Made by a program: the position numbers and the translations under genes. A stretch of DNA of 64,000 bases, from NCBI GenBank assembly GCA_965228775.1, contig OZ245840.1, positions 3,348,001-3,412,000 of the forward strand. The letters are read 5' to 3'. Every line of letters starts with the position of its first letter. Position 1 is the stretch's first letter. This DNA comes from JANQMY01 sp965228775 (GTDB taxonomy: Bacteria; Pseudomonadota; Alphaproteobacteria; JANQMY01). Below the pieces are notes generated by a model. It saw only the letters and a list, made by a program, of their open reading frames with translations, made no database searches and was not told the DNA's origin. Below are positions 53,031 to 61,807 of this stretch, piece by piece.

Positions 53031-53585
53031 AAAAAAGATCGGCGGATCATCCAGTCGGAAGAAGCGATTATTGAAGCGGGCATCAGAATGCTGCTCATCA
53101 ATCCGTCCGCCGGCATGAGCGACATTGCGGAAGCGGCCGGTATCGGGCGGGCGACCCTTTATCGGCACTTCGAGACGCGTGAAGCGCTCATTCGGGCGCT
53201 GGCTTTGAGGTGTTACGAGGAAATCGATGCGGCATTGAAGCCGTATGACCACCTTCGGGGCCGGGCCGCGATTGAGAACATCGTCGATCTTTCAATGCCG
53301 ATCGCGAACCGCTTCAAGTTTCTAGGCGGCCTCTGGAGCTATGTGGAAGGAGATGCAGAGGTCGAACGTATTGAAGCTCAGATGGATGAAGATATGAGTC
53401 TTTTGTTCGACCATGCGAAGGCCATTGGTGACATTGACGAAAGCCTTCCGACGGTATGGGTTACAGCGTTTTTCGACAGTGTACTGATGGCTGGCTGGAC
53501 AATGGTGGAAGAGAATGAGGCAACACCGGAAGAAGCGGCGCTCTTGGTGAAGCAATCATTCTTCAACGGCTGCGGCAAGCGTTGA
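53022..53585 (+). CDS. TetR-family transcriptional regulator
   Basis: A 187-residue repressor. The N-terminal helix-turn-helix is GMSDIAEAAGIGRATLYRHFETREALIRALA (about 28-58), and a helical ligand domain follows with an acidic centre. It is divergently placed to the RND operon, the usual arrangement for local control of an efflux pump. ATG 53,022 lies inside the right arm of the inverted repeat, so repression could also block its own translation start. Confidence 0.88.
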   Translation: MSHKKDRRIIQSEEAIIEAGIRMLLINPSAGMSDIAEAAGIGRATLYRHFETREALIRALALRCYEEIDAALKPYDHLRGRAAIENIVDLSMPIANRFKFLGGLWSYVEGDAEVERIEAQMDEDMSLLFDHAKAIGDIDESLPTVWVTAFFDSVLMAGWTMVEENEATPEEAALLVKQSFFNGCGKR

Positions 53586-53592
53586 GGTTTCG

Positions 53593-53706
53593 CTAGGACG
53601 TGATGGCAATTAAAGTTGCAATAAGGGTAAGTGTTCCGATTACCGCTGGGAAGCGGAACCTTTCAAACAGACTTTTCTTTCCATGGCCACGGAGCGGTCC
53701 ATCCAA
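53593..53706 (-). CDS. possible 37-aa single-TM small protein
   Basis: Only a TTG start (53,706) is available. The frame reads as a basic N-terminus with KKSLFERFRFP followed by a hydrophobic AVIGTLTLIATLIAITS stretch before TAG. A membrane-anchored micropeptide is possible. No convincing ribosome site was found and it is convergent with tetR, so confidence is low. Confidence 0.22.
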   Translation of the reverse strand: MDGPLRGHGKKSLFERFRFPAVIGTLTLIATLIAITS

Positions 53707-53830
53707 ACATGCTGTCTAATGCATCCCCTTTGCTCGGCGCATCATAGCCTGCAGCCGTTTACCGAGTGTTATTTGGCACCATATGGGGGCTGTTAACGTC
53801 CTCTCAAAAACGATCGGTTATGGAACAAGC

Positions 53831-54757
53831 ATGACCAAGCCTCTTGATCATATCGATCCAATCTTCTCGGGATTTGAGGCATTCTACGCGTCTGATCTCA
53901 GGCCGCCTCTCGTTGCATTGGAGCCGCGACGGCGGAAGCTCGTGCGTGATTGCTCAATCATCATTGGCGCGGCGGCTCTCATAGCCGCTCTGATCGGAGG
54001 TGGCATCGCAATCTTCTTCCACTCGGTCAGTGGCGTCCTCTGTGTGATGTTCATCGCATTGATTGGTGCCGTTCTTGCGCTCAACTGGCGTATGGAAGAC
54101 GACTATGTGGATGTAAATGACGTCATATTGGCAGGTGTCGCAAGATTCTTGAAGTTGAAGCACCGAAGCGACGTCCGGCAACCTCGCAGTATACAGACGT
54201 TTAAGAAATACGGGTTGGTGCCGTCATACAATGTCATGGAATGTGGCGATGTCATCGAAGGCGAATGGGCTAGTGTTTCATTTGCCGTCAGTGAGGCTTT
54301 CTTGTCGAAAAGGCGCTCCAGTAGAAAAGGCGAGAAAACTGTCTTCTCCGGTCAGCTACTTCGTATAGACAGGCGCGCGAACGTGGATGTTCCTGTGGTT
54401 TTGGTCAAACGGCGCTGGCCGTTTTCCACGCCGCAGCGTCCGTTCGACGGTGCGCATCGCGTTAGCGGATCGGCTGAAAGCCTGGACCGGCGGTTTTTCG
54501 TCTGGTCCACCTCGCCGGATAAGGGGCGGCAAACGGCGGCGCTTCTGGCGTCACCGGCAGAAAGGCTGCTTGCCATTCATGGACGGCATGCCTTGACGAT
54601 CGGGCTCGTTAAAAACCGCCTCTATGTTGCTGTGGGCAACGGTCATCGCCTGACACCGGGCTCAATGTTGAGACCGCTCACCAGCTCTAAGCGGATGCGG
54701 CAGGCGGCGATGGCATTCAAGAGTATTCTGGATACGGTCGAATTGGCTGGCGATTGA
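53831..54757 (+). CDS. DUF3137-like membrane protein
   Basis: A 308-residue protein. Two hydrophobic segments (about 46-90, CSIIIGAAALIAALIGGGIAIFF and VLCVMFIALIGAVLAL) are followed by a soluble region with YNVMECGDVIEGEWASVSFAVSEAFL and VFSGQLLRIDR, the pattern of DUF3137 proteins. Function is unknown. ATG 53,831 has GGAACAAGC upstream; a 16-residue longer reading is less likely. A helical hypothetical protein follows after about 45 bp on the same strand. Confidence 0.65.
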   Translation: MTKPLDHIDPIFSGFEAFYASDLRPPLVALEPRRRKLVRDCSIIIGAAALIAALIGGGIAIFFHSVSGVLCVMFIALIGAVLALNWRMEDDYVDVNDVILAGVARFLKLKHRSDVRQPRSIQTFKKYGLVPSYNVMECGDVIEGEWASVSFAVSEAFLSKRRSSRKGEKTVFSGQLLRIDRRANVDVPVVLVKRRWPFSTPQRPFDGAHRVSGSAESLDRRFFVWSTSPDKGRQTAALLASPAERLLAIHGRHALTIGLVKNRLYVAVGNGHRLTPGSMLRPLTSSKRMRQAAMAFKSILDTVELAGD

Positions 54758-54802
54758 TAGGAACTTACCCGGAAAGAATATTGGGGTAGAGGAACAGGCA
54801 TC

Positions 54803-55600
54803 ATGTTTTTCCGTAGACGGTCTGGCATCAAGACGCATTGGAGACGTCTTTATAAGAAATCGCTGACCGAGTTGAATGAACTAATCGAACAAGATTATCC
54901 GTGGCGGGATTGGGAGGCCAATGTCTCTCCCGATACATTGGCAGAGTTCGACTTCAAGACGGCCATAAGGATATTGGCGGGAAGCGACAATTGGGATTTG
55001 GCGCGACGGTACATGACCAGGAGTGTTGAGATCGTCAATCGGACAATTGAAGAAAAAAAGCTTATGGCCCCTGGGTGCAATCTAAACTATCCGGCGAATA
55101 GTGCGCGCTGCCGGCGCATCAAAGCTTATGCCCACTCCCTGCTCGGTGGTGCGCTCGACACGGAAGCGTTGATCTTGGCTTCAAAAGAGTTTGAAGCCCA
55201 TTACGAGAAACATGATGCTCCTGACAATCGAAACGAACAGAACTCCTACCACTGGATCGACAGCATACATCTATCGCTGATAGGGGATGATCTGGAACGT
55301 TCCATGGATCTTTTGAGCCGTCCGCCTGCGCGTGCAGGCTACAACGAAAGGCACTTCGGTGTTCTCGAGAGCGTGTTGCAATTGGCATTGGGGCAGGTGC
55401 CAACGAAAATGAGGCCGCACATTGCGGATCGATTTGAAACATTCTTTGACTGGGCACGTGATCCCAGAAAGAAAGCAAGAGGGCATGAGCATTTACGGGT
55501 GACGATCGGGCCTCTTGAGCTTGCGCTTTTGCGGGATAAGTACATTGCTCGCCACGATAGGCTTGATTGGAAAAGAGTTATTGCGGATTACTCAAAGTGA
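54803..55600 (+). CDS. hypothetical helical protein
   Basis: A 265-residue soluble protein, mainly alpha-helical, with repeat-like pairs (RILAGSDNWDLARRYMTRSVEIVNR, LLGGALDTEALILASKEFEA) that suggest a TPR-like or helical-repeat fold. No catalytic motif is recognised. It lies downstream of the DUF3137-like gene, probably in one transcript ended by the strong hairpin at 55,621. No function is assigned. Confidence 0.55.
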   Translation: MFFRRRSGIKTHWRRLYKKSLTELNELIEQDYPWRDWEANVSPDTLAEFDFKTAIRILAGSDNWDLARRYMTRSVEIVNRTIEEKKLMAPGCNLNYPANSARCRRIKAYAHSLLGGALDTEALILASKEFEAHYEKHDAPDNRNEQNSYHWIDSIHLSLIGDDLERSMDLLSRPPARAGYNERHFGVLESVLQLALGQVPTKMRPHIADRFETFFDWARDPRKKARGHEHLRVTIGPLELALLRDKYIARHDRLDWKRVIADYSK

Positions 55601-55620
55601 GCATGCGATGGATACCAGTA

Positions 55621-55657
55621 GTCGAAAGGCGGGGCGGGTGCGGCCCCGCCTTTCGAC
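55621..55657. terminator. 15-bp perfect hairpin between convergent genes
   Basis: GTCGAAAGGCGGGGC (55,621-55,635) pairs exactly with 55,643-55,657 around a 7-nt loop. A weaker AGCTTTAG/CTAAAGCT hairpin follows at 55,669-55,687. It lies between the hypothetical gene (+, stop 55,600) and the TonB receptor (-, stop 55,704), so it can serve both directions. T-runs are short. Confidence 0.75.
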
Positions 55658-55703
55658 GTGATGACTGAAGCTTTAGATTCTAAAGCTCTGGGAAGACCAA
55701 AAC

Positions 55704-58130
55704 CTAAAACTCAGCCCGTAGTGAAAAGGTCACCGTGCGTGGTGCGCCGATAAAGTAACGGTCAAGCGTTGTGCCTTGCCCGCCGATGACGCCGAATTCG
55801 GGCAGTGTGGCTGTTGCGCCGGAGACCGAACTGATGAACCGCTCATTGAGAAGGTTGTCAACGTTCAACTGCATCAGTACACGGTCATCTAGGAAGCTTG
55901 GCCGGTACTGGGCATTGATCCCGACCAGTGTGTATCCATCGATCTCCTGAACGCCAAGGGCTTGGAGCGCGTCGACCCCGCTTCCCTCGAAGGAACAGAA
56001 GAATGGATTGCAGAAGTCAGGCACGATGAGGTGTCCACCCACACGGTCACTTATGTAGTTGACATTACCTGCCAGCCGGAATTCGGGTGTCGGCTTCCAA
56101 GCGAGTTCGGCGAAGACCGAATGTTCCGGAACATCCCGGACGCGTTCTCCGGCGATGACACCTGCCGCTGCTAGATCCTCAATGGCATCCGGATCGCTGG
56201 GGTCATCATGTTTTGAGCTGATATAGGCATAGGTTGCTGAAAAATCGAAAAGCCCAAAATCATAGAAGCCTGTGACTTCGACACCGACGGATTTCTGCCC
56301 GCCAATGTTAGCCGCTTCGGTGTCCGCGCTGCCGCGAATGATGGCGTCGGCGTCGACAACGCCATCGGCGGCCACAATGCCGATATTGTTTTTGAGGTCG
56401 GAATAGAAAGCTTGCACCAGCAGCGCATGATTGTCGGAGATCCAACGGAAACCGCCATCAATGTTCTCGGATTCCAATGGATCGATTTCACCCGGATCGA
56501 TGATTGCGGTGGAGCCCAAGAAGATGTCTTCAGGTATGCCGGCGAAGTTCTGCGAATAGCCGGCAAAGAATTCCAGTTCCGGTGTGATATCGAAAGTTAA
56601 GCCGGCTTTGGGGTTTAGGCCGGAGTCCTGACTGAACGACACCTCGGTGACAAATTCCAGCGGCGAAACGGCCGTGTAATCCACATCGAGATAGGTAAAG
56701 CCGGCATCGATCCGCAGCCGGTCGTTGAACAGGCTTATTGAATCTTGGAAGTAGAACTGAATCGTGTCCACATCCGCGTCCCGTTCGTATTCCACGAAGG
56801 TCAGATTGTTCAGGTTCACATCTAGACTTTGAACCGTGTTGAGGATCGGGAAGAAGTTCCGGTCCTCGTTGGCTTCGCTGCTTTCGTACCAGAAGCCGGC
56901 GCGCAGATCGTTGAAACCGAATACGTTGTTCCACCGCACCTCGGACGTAACGCCGTAGCGGTCCCGGTTCCTTGGCGTAATCCGCAGATCGGCGGGGCCA
57001 CCCAGTGTGTTGGGGGCGCTGGTTTCTATGATAATCGGGTCGCGTGTGACGCCTCCAAGCGCATCCACCCCAACGATTTGGCGGGGGTCCCCCGAAACGG
57101 TGATGAGGCTTTCATCCTGGTAACGGAAAGATTCACCTCGTAACTGTTGATAATACGGGTTGATCGATACTTCGATGTCGTCGGTGATGACGATGTCACT
57201 GTTCGCATAGATGAACCAATCCGTCCGCGTGCCGCCTAAGGCACCGCCGAAGTCACGATCTATCCCAGGGAACCCCGTAAGCACATCGCCTGCACGATCG
57301 ATGGATGGATTTGCTTCGAATTCCGGCAACGAAATGATGTTGAAGTCGTTATCGTCCAGATTGTTGTAACTTGCCCGGAACTTGACCGTTGACCCGTTGG
57401 TGAAGTCTTTGACCCATTTGGTTTCAAAATGTTCGCGGACGGATGACCGGGAATTTCTGCCCGCAAAGATTTCCACATCACGGCGAGAGAAGCTGAAATA
57501 GCCCGTCAGGCCCGGGAGAATCTCACCCGTGTCGACGCGTGCAAATCCGCGGAAGAAGTCGAAGGATCCATAGCCGCCTTCGGCCGCCACCGAAAATTCC
57601 GGATTCGGATCTTGCGTTTGAAAGTCGATGAAGCCGCCAAGAGCAAAGCGGGACGGCGCGCCGATCTCGCCGGTGCTTTGCGATACGCTGATCGCACCGA
57701 TATTGCTCGATTCGACAAAACGGTTTGGCGGCGATCCCCCATTGAAGCGTGAGTCGCCACTTGGGATGCCGTCTATGGTCAAACCGATTTGTTCGTCGGT
57801 AAGGCCACGAAGTGTGAGTTCGAAAGAAAAGCTGCCGCCCCGCGAATCGCCGGTCTGTGTGCGAATGCCCGGAATGCGATTGAGGCTGGATGTGATCTCC
57901 GCGCCAAAGACCTGCCTTTGGATGTCTTCGGAATTCAATGTGAAATTGGCTTGGGTGGTGCCTTTACCCACGCGCTTGCTCAGCACGACGATGTTGTCGA
58001 TCGTGCCGTCCGCTTGTTGAGGCGCGGTCGTGGATGATGGCTCGCCCGTGTCTTGCGCATACGCAAGAGGTGCTGCGGAAAAAACGAGGGCCACCCCGCC
58101 TAACAACACCGATCTTAGATTGCCGTACAT
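55704..58130 (-). CDS. TonB-dependent outer-membrane receptor
   Basis: An 808-residue receptor. The signal peptide MYGNLRSVLLGGVALVFSAA ends at AYA-QD. A plug domain follows (TIDNIVVLSKRVGKGTTQ, TLRGLTDEQIGLTIDGIP) and then the 22-strand barrel, ending in a terminal aromatic (VTFSLRAEF). ATG 58,130 has GGGGGTTATT just upstream and begins the signal peptide; longer readings are rejected. It sits in the LacI-regulated sugar region, with a TGAAACGTTTCA palindrome 30 bp upstream of its start. It likely imports an oligosaccharide across the outer membrane. Confidence 0.9.
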   Translation of the reverse strand: MYGNLRSVLLGGVALVFSAAPLAYAQDTGEPSSTTAPQQADGTIDNIVVLSKRVGKGTTQANFTLNSEDIQRQVFGAEITSSLNRIPGIRTQTGDSRGGSFSFELTLRGLTDEQIGLTIDGIPSGDSRFNGGSPPNRFVESSNIGAISVSQSTGEIGAPSRFALGGFIDFQTQDPNPEFSVAAEGGYGSFDFFRGFARVDTGEILPGLTGYFSFSRRDVEIFAGRNSRSSVREHFETKWVKDFTNGSTVKFRASYNNLDDNDFNIISLPEFEANPSIDRAGDVLTGFPGIDRDFGGALGGTRTDWFIYANSDIVITDDIEVSINPYYQQLRGESFRYQDESLITVSGDPRQIVGVDALGGVTRDPIIIETSAPNTLGGPADLRITPRNRDRYGVTSEVRWNNVFGFNDLRAGFWYESSEANEDRNFFPILNTVQSLDVNLNNLTFVEYERDADVDTIQFYFQDSISLFNDRLRIDAGFTYLDVDYTAVSPLEFVTEVSFSQDSGLNPKAGLTFDITPELEFFAGYSQNFAGIPEDIFLGSTAIIDPGEIDPLESENIDGGFRWISDNHALLVQAFYSDLKNNIGIVAADGVVDADAIIRGSADTEAANIGGQKSVGVEVTGFYDFGLFDFSATYAYISSKHDDPSDPDAIEDLAAAGVIAGERVRDVPEHSVFAELAWKPTPEFRLAGNVNYISDRVGGHLIVPDFCNPFFCSFEGSGVDALQALGVQEIDGYTLVGINAQYRPSFLDDRVLMQLNVDNLLNERFISSVSGATATLPEFGVIGGQGTTLDRYFIGAPRTVTFSLRAEF

Positions 58131-58159
58131 AATAACCCCCATGTTCAGCGTTTTATGTG

Positions 58160-58171
58160 TGAAACGTTTCA
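58160..58171. promoter_or_regulatory. LacI-type operator TGAAACGTTTCA (TonB receptor 1)
   Basis: A perfect 12-bp palindrome 30 bp upstream of the receptor start. A weaker relative, TTAAACGATTAA, is at 58,229-58,240, about 100 bp upstream. The same core recurs at four other promoters between 58 and 64 kb. Confidence 0.75.
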
Positions 58172-58315
58172 GTATTTTTAAACTATTACATTTCCGCGAC
58201 AAAAGGCAGTTGCTAGAAAATGAATCCATTAAACGATTAATTTTATAGTGGGGTGTTGCCTTTTTGCAGTGGCCGCTTCGCCGGAGTGATGCGGTGTTTT
58301 TCAGAACAAAAAGGC

Positions 58316-58354
58316 GGCTGGAACGCCCCGTCCCCCGAAGGGGGCGCTCCAGCC
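58316..58354 (-). terminator. rho-independent terminator of TonB receptor 2
   Basis: Stem 58,316-58,329 pairs with 58,341-58,354 (14 bp, one mismatch). Read on the minus strand it is followed by GCCTTTTTG, a short U-run. It lies 30 bp past the stop of the receptor at 58,384. Confidence 0.8.
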
Positions 58355-58383
58355 AAAGAGAGCCGGGTGGACAGGTTTCGGCT

Positions 58384-60657
58384 TTAGAGGACCAAGGAGG
58401 CTCTGACACCAAAGGTCCGGGGTTGTGTGAAGACTTGGCTTTCGAATCCGATCACAGACAAAACACTGGTGCCGCCAGTTTCGTTGGCAATATTCCGCGC
58501 CCACAGTCCGATGTCGAAACGGTCTGTACGAAGGCCGGCGCTGGCCGCTCCTTCCCAATATCCGTCCAGAAGGAACTGTGGATCCTCAATTGCCGTAAAC
58601 CGTGCGTCGATTTCCCCTCGGTAGGCCCAATCCGTGTTCACGTAGAAATCACCGCCACCGACAAAATCGGTTGGATGCCGATACTCCGCGAAGAAAGCGC
58701 CGGTGATTTCCGGTGCGAAGGTAAAGCGCCTTCCGTCGAGGTCGACCGGATTTCCAGCGAGATCGCTGAAAAAGGTTGGGCCTTCAATCTCCGTGTCCGT
58801 GTAACCGAAATTGCCGCCTACAAACAAACGGTCGGTAACTTGATATTCCAATTCCAACTCAACGCCTTGGCCTGTGCCGCCATTGGCGTTAAAGAGCTGA
58901 GCTGTGAAACCGCCCATGCCTGTATCGACAAATCCATTCAGCTGTTGATCGTCGAAGTCGTAGCGGAAGAGAGTCAGGTTCGCCCGCATCTTGTTCGGGA
59001 TAGGCTCCGACTTCACACCAATTTCGTAAGACAAGACGGTTTGTGGACGGGCGAAAGTGAATGCCGCGAACGGGCCGCCTGCTTCAAGCCGGGCGCCTTG
59101 ATAGCCACGCGCGACGCGGCCGTACAGATTGACGTTATCCAGCAAGTTGAAGTTAAGGCTTACGTCCCAGGTGATTTCATCCGTATCAAAACTGTTCTCT
59201 TGGTCGACGTCCGCGCCGAACAAGGAAATCAGCCCGCGGCCTCCCGCTTGATAGAAGGGCGTATTGAAACTGGGAATGGATTGAAGGTTATCTGGGTTCG
59301 GCGTGAATTGACCGACAATCCGCGATGCCTCTGTGTCATCATTATTGTAGCGGACGCCGCCCAAGATGGTGAGGCGTTCCGTGATGTCGTATTCCAAATT
59401 GGCCCAGATCGACCAAGAGGTGAGATCTTGATTAACAAACTGGACGGCACCAAACCCAGGATCTCCCGGTTGCCCAAGGTCAAACGGCCCAGGAGGGGTT
59501 GGGATTTGAAAGGAATTGTTGGCCGTCGAATTGGCGTAGTCCAGATTTTCGCGGAAATAGTACCCGCCAAGCTGATAGCGGAAAGCCTGCGACTGGTCGC
59601 TCGCAAAACGCACTTCCTGCGTATACTGCATAAGGTTGTCGATATCATCCACATTGATGAGCGATGGCGACGCTGTTGCATCCACATCGCCGACCGAATG
59701 GGATTCGAGAATGTTGATGCTGGAGATAGAGGTGATCGCACCGAAACCGAAATCATATTCCATGCGAAGATTAACGCCGACAGAATCGATTTCCTGATTC
59801 GGAACATTGTCATTGTCCAACAGGATGTTCTCACGATCGAAGGCTTGCCGCCCAAATGTGGGATCGTCCGCGGTTGAATGGAATAAGGCCGCCGGCCCAT
59901 CGAACGTGCGGGAATAAAATTGCAGCAGACCAGAAAACGCTGATGTAGGTGTCCAATTCAGCTGCGCGCGTGTGGCAACGTCCGTATACCCGCCCACTTC
60001 GTTTCCGGTGACCAGATTATTCACATAGTCGTTGCGTGATTGGTACAATACAGCCACACGGCCCGACAGTTTGCCATCGACAATCGGTCCGCCGACGGCC
60101 GCTTCCGCATTGATCGTGTTGAAGTTCCCATAGGCTAGGCTTGCCCGTCCGTCGAACTCGTCAGTGGGTTTTTTGGTGACGATGTGAACGGCCCCGGCAA
60201 CTGCGTTTCGGCCAAAAATCGTCCCCTGCGGCCCCCGCAACACTTCGATGCGTTCCACGTCGAAGACCGGCAGACCCTTGAGAATTGGATTTCCCAAGAC
60301 CACTTCGTCGAAATAGAGCTCTGCTGAAGACTGTGCGTTCAGAGCGAAATCGTCATTGCCCAAACCCCTCAAGTAGAAACGCGGATAGGCCCGGCCGAAA
60401 GTCGACTCCGCATTTAGGTTGGGCACGCGTGCGGTGAGCAGACGAATGTCGTCGCCAGAAACACTGAAGCGCTGGAAGCTTTCTTCCGAAACGGCGGACA
60501 CTGAGATCGGAATCTCTTGAAGGTTCCGTTCCTGCTTAGTAGCCGTAACGATAATGTTGTCCAAGACAGGCTCTGCCTTAACCCCTGTCGCTGCAAAACC
60601 CGCGACGGCCAGCGCCAAAAAACTTGCTCCAGAAAGCATTGCTGATCGCTTCAGCAT
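58384..60657 (-). CDS. TonB-dependent outer-membrane receptor
   Basis: A 757-residue receptor. The signal peptide MLKRSAMLSGASFLALAVAG ends near VKA-EP. The TonB-box/plug region DNIIVTATKQERNLQEIPISV and the plug motif VERIEVLRGPQGTIFGRNAVAGAVHIVTKKP are typical of the sphingomonad/alphaproteobacterial receptors. The protein ends in an aromatic-rich strand (RTFGVRASLVL). It is in the LacI-linked block with two operator palindromes upstream (60,688 and 60,767). Substrate is unknown, presumably a glycan. Confidence 0.92.
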   Translation of the reverse strand: MLKRSAMLSGASFLALAVAGFAATGVKAEPVLDNIIVTATKQERNLQEIPISVSAVSEESFQRFSVSGDDIRLLTARVPNLNAESTFGRAYPRFYLRGLGNDDFALNAQSSAELYFDEVVLGNPILKGLPVFDVERIEVLRGPQGTIFGRNAVAGAVHIVTKKPTDEFDGRASLAYGNFNTINAEAAVGGPIVDGKLSGRVAVLYQSRNDYVNNLVTGNEVGGYTDVATRAQLNWTPTSAFSGLLQFYSRTFDGPAALFHSTADDPTFGRQAFDRENILLDNDNVPNQEIDSVGVNLRMEYDFGFGAITSISSINILESHSVGDVDATASPSLINVDDIDNLMQYTQEVRFASDQSQAFRYQLGGYYFRENLDYANSTANNSFQIPTPPGPFDLGQPGDPGFGAVQFVNQDLTSWSIWANLEYDITERLTILGGVRYNNDDTEASRIVGQFTPNPDNLQSIPSFNTPFYQAGGRGLISLFGADVDQENSFDTDEITWDVSLNFNLLDNVNLYGRVARGYQGARLEAGGPFAAFTFARPQTVLSYEIGVKSEPIPNKMRANLTLFRYDFDDQQLNGFVDTGMGGFTAQLFNANGGTGQGVELELEYQVTDRLFVGGNFGYTDTEIEGPTFFSDLAGNPVDLDGRRFTFAPEITGAFFAEYRHPTDFVGGGDFYVNTDWAYRGEIDARFTAIEDPQFLLDGYWEGAASAGLRTDRFDIGLWARNIANETGGTSVLSVIGFESQVFTQPRTFGVRASLVL

Positions 60658-60687
60658 AATTCACTTCTCCACTTAAAGATCTTGAAA

Positions 60688-60699
60688 TTAAACGTTTCA
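60688..60699. promoter_or_regulatory. LacI-type operator TTAAACGTTTCA (TonB receptor 2, proximal)
   Basis: It lies 30 bp upstream of the receptor 2 start, the same spacing as at receptor 1. The core AAACGTTT is identical. Confidence 0.7.
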
Positions 60700-60766
60700 T
60701 TTTCGAGATCTAATACCCCGCCAAAACTCTGTCTTCGCCAATTAAACTATCGGCGATTGTATGAAA

Positions 60767-60778
60767 TTAAACGTTTCA
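60767..60778. promoter_or_regulatory. LacI-type operator TTAAACGTTTCA (TonB receptor 2, distal)
   Basis: A second copy 109 bp upstream of the receptor start. Two sites 79 bp apart (about 7.5 helical turns) could allow DNA looping by a tetrameric or paired LacI-family protein; this is inference. Confidence 0.7.
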
Positions 60779-60847
60779 CTAATCAGAGTCAAATTCACGC
60801 AGGCCATTTTTGCCAATGCGCGTTTGGCGCCGATTAGAGTATGGGAT

Positions 60848-61699
60848 TTATTGGCGCGCCAGGAGTAACTCCCGGGCAGCCTTCATACCAAGTTGCACAG
60901 CGTCCTCAGCGGGACAGGTGCCCGTGACAATCCGTGCCAGCACTTCGCCGGCCAATGTGTCACCGGCTCCGGTGGTGTTGTTGGTTTTCACGAACTCAGT
61001 AGATAGGACACGCTTGTCGGATGGGGTATCGATGAGGACACCGGCGCTTCCAAGTGTTTCGATGATGGTTTGATCTTCGCGCCTTGGCGCCATGAAGGAT
61101 TCGGAGACGAAGTTTCGTTCGCTCCCATTGCAAAATATATAGTTTGCCCGGTCGGCGATTTTCCGCCGAAGGGACATGGGAAAAGCAAGGTTGTCGACTT
61201 TTGCGATCCACGCGACGAGGGCACTGTCTGAGCACTGATCAATAATGGCTTCGGTGGCATTGGCGGGGCCAACAGCGATACAAACCAATTCAGCTGCCGC
61301 GAGCGCCGCCGACTGTGCGCTAGAAAGTGTCTCGTTACCGGCGCCGCCGGAGTCGAGCAGGCACCCATAACTGCCGTCCGTGTTGTAGATCAGAATACAG
61401 CGGGGCGTCTGGGTTCGCGTTGATTGAGTGATTGCGTCGTGCCGGATACCGGCCGATCGGCAAGCCTCCAGGTAGAAAGAGCCATCCGCGTCGTCGCCAA
61501 TCCAGGTGAGTGCGGAACAATCATGGCCGGCTGCCGCCAGCCGTTTGCTGGTGTAAAGAACTGCGCCGCCGGCACGCGGCCAAGCCCCAGAAGGGCCGAT
61601 CGCGCCCATAACAGTTCCGGTCCCATGGAACTCATCTTCTAGCTGGACCACATAATCCAATGTCGCATAGCCAGACACCACGGCGCGCTTCATGACCAA
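60848..61699 (-). CDS. PfkB-family carbohydrate kinase
   Basis: A 283-residue sugar kinase. The C-terminal motif NTTGAGDTLAGEVLARI contains the catalytic GAGD aspartate. The N-terminal glycine-rich site is RAGGAVLYTSKRLAAAG. The fold is ribokinase-like; the substrate is not identified. Upstream of its start is a TGAAACGTTTCA palindrome (61,746). It is one of two kinases in the LacI block, so the imported sugar may need two phosphorylations or yield two monomers. Confidence 0.85.
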   Translation of the reverse strand: MVMKRAVVSGYATLDYVVQLEDEFHGTGTVMGAIGPSGAWPRAGGAVLYTSKRLAAAGHDCSALTWIGDDADGSFYLEACRSAGIRHDAITQSTRTQTPRCILIYNTDGSYGCLLDSGGAGNETLSSAQSAALAAAELVCIAVGPANATEAIIDQCSDSALVAWIAKVDNLAFPMSLRRKIADRANYIFCNGSERNFVSESFMAPRREDQTIIETLGSAGVLIDTPSDKRVLSTEFVKTNNTTGAGDTLAGEVLARIVTGTCPAEDAVQLGMKAARELLLARQ

Positions 61700-61745
61700 A
61701 TTCTTCCTCTCTCAAAGTCCGGGGGCCGTCCAAAGACAAGCTATG

Positions 61746-61757
61746 TGAAACGTTTCA
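61746..61757. promoter_or_regulatory. LacI-type operator TGAAACGTTTCA (PfkB kinase)
   Basis: A perfect palindrome 47 bp upstream of the kinase start at 61,699 and 51 bp beyond the LacI gene stop (61,808). It suggests the kinase has its own regulated promoter rather than reading through from lacI. Confidence 0.75.
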
Positions 61758-61807
61758 GTTTTGCTAGGCCCAACAGTGAAGTTGGTGTTTTCGCGGCTGT
61801 TTGGCCG

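Noticed and set aside
58264..59877. 537-aa plus-strand open frame opposite TonB receptor 2
   Set aside because: Antisense to a gene with signal peptide and plug motifs; no motifs or ribosome site of its own.
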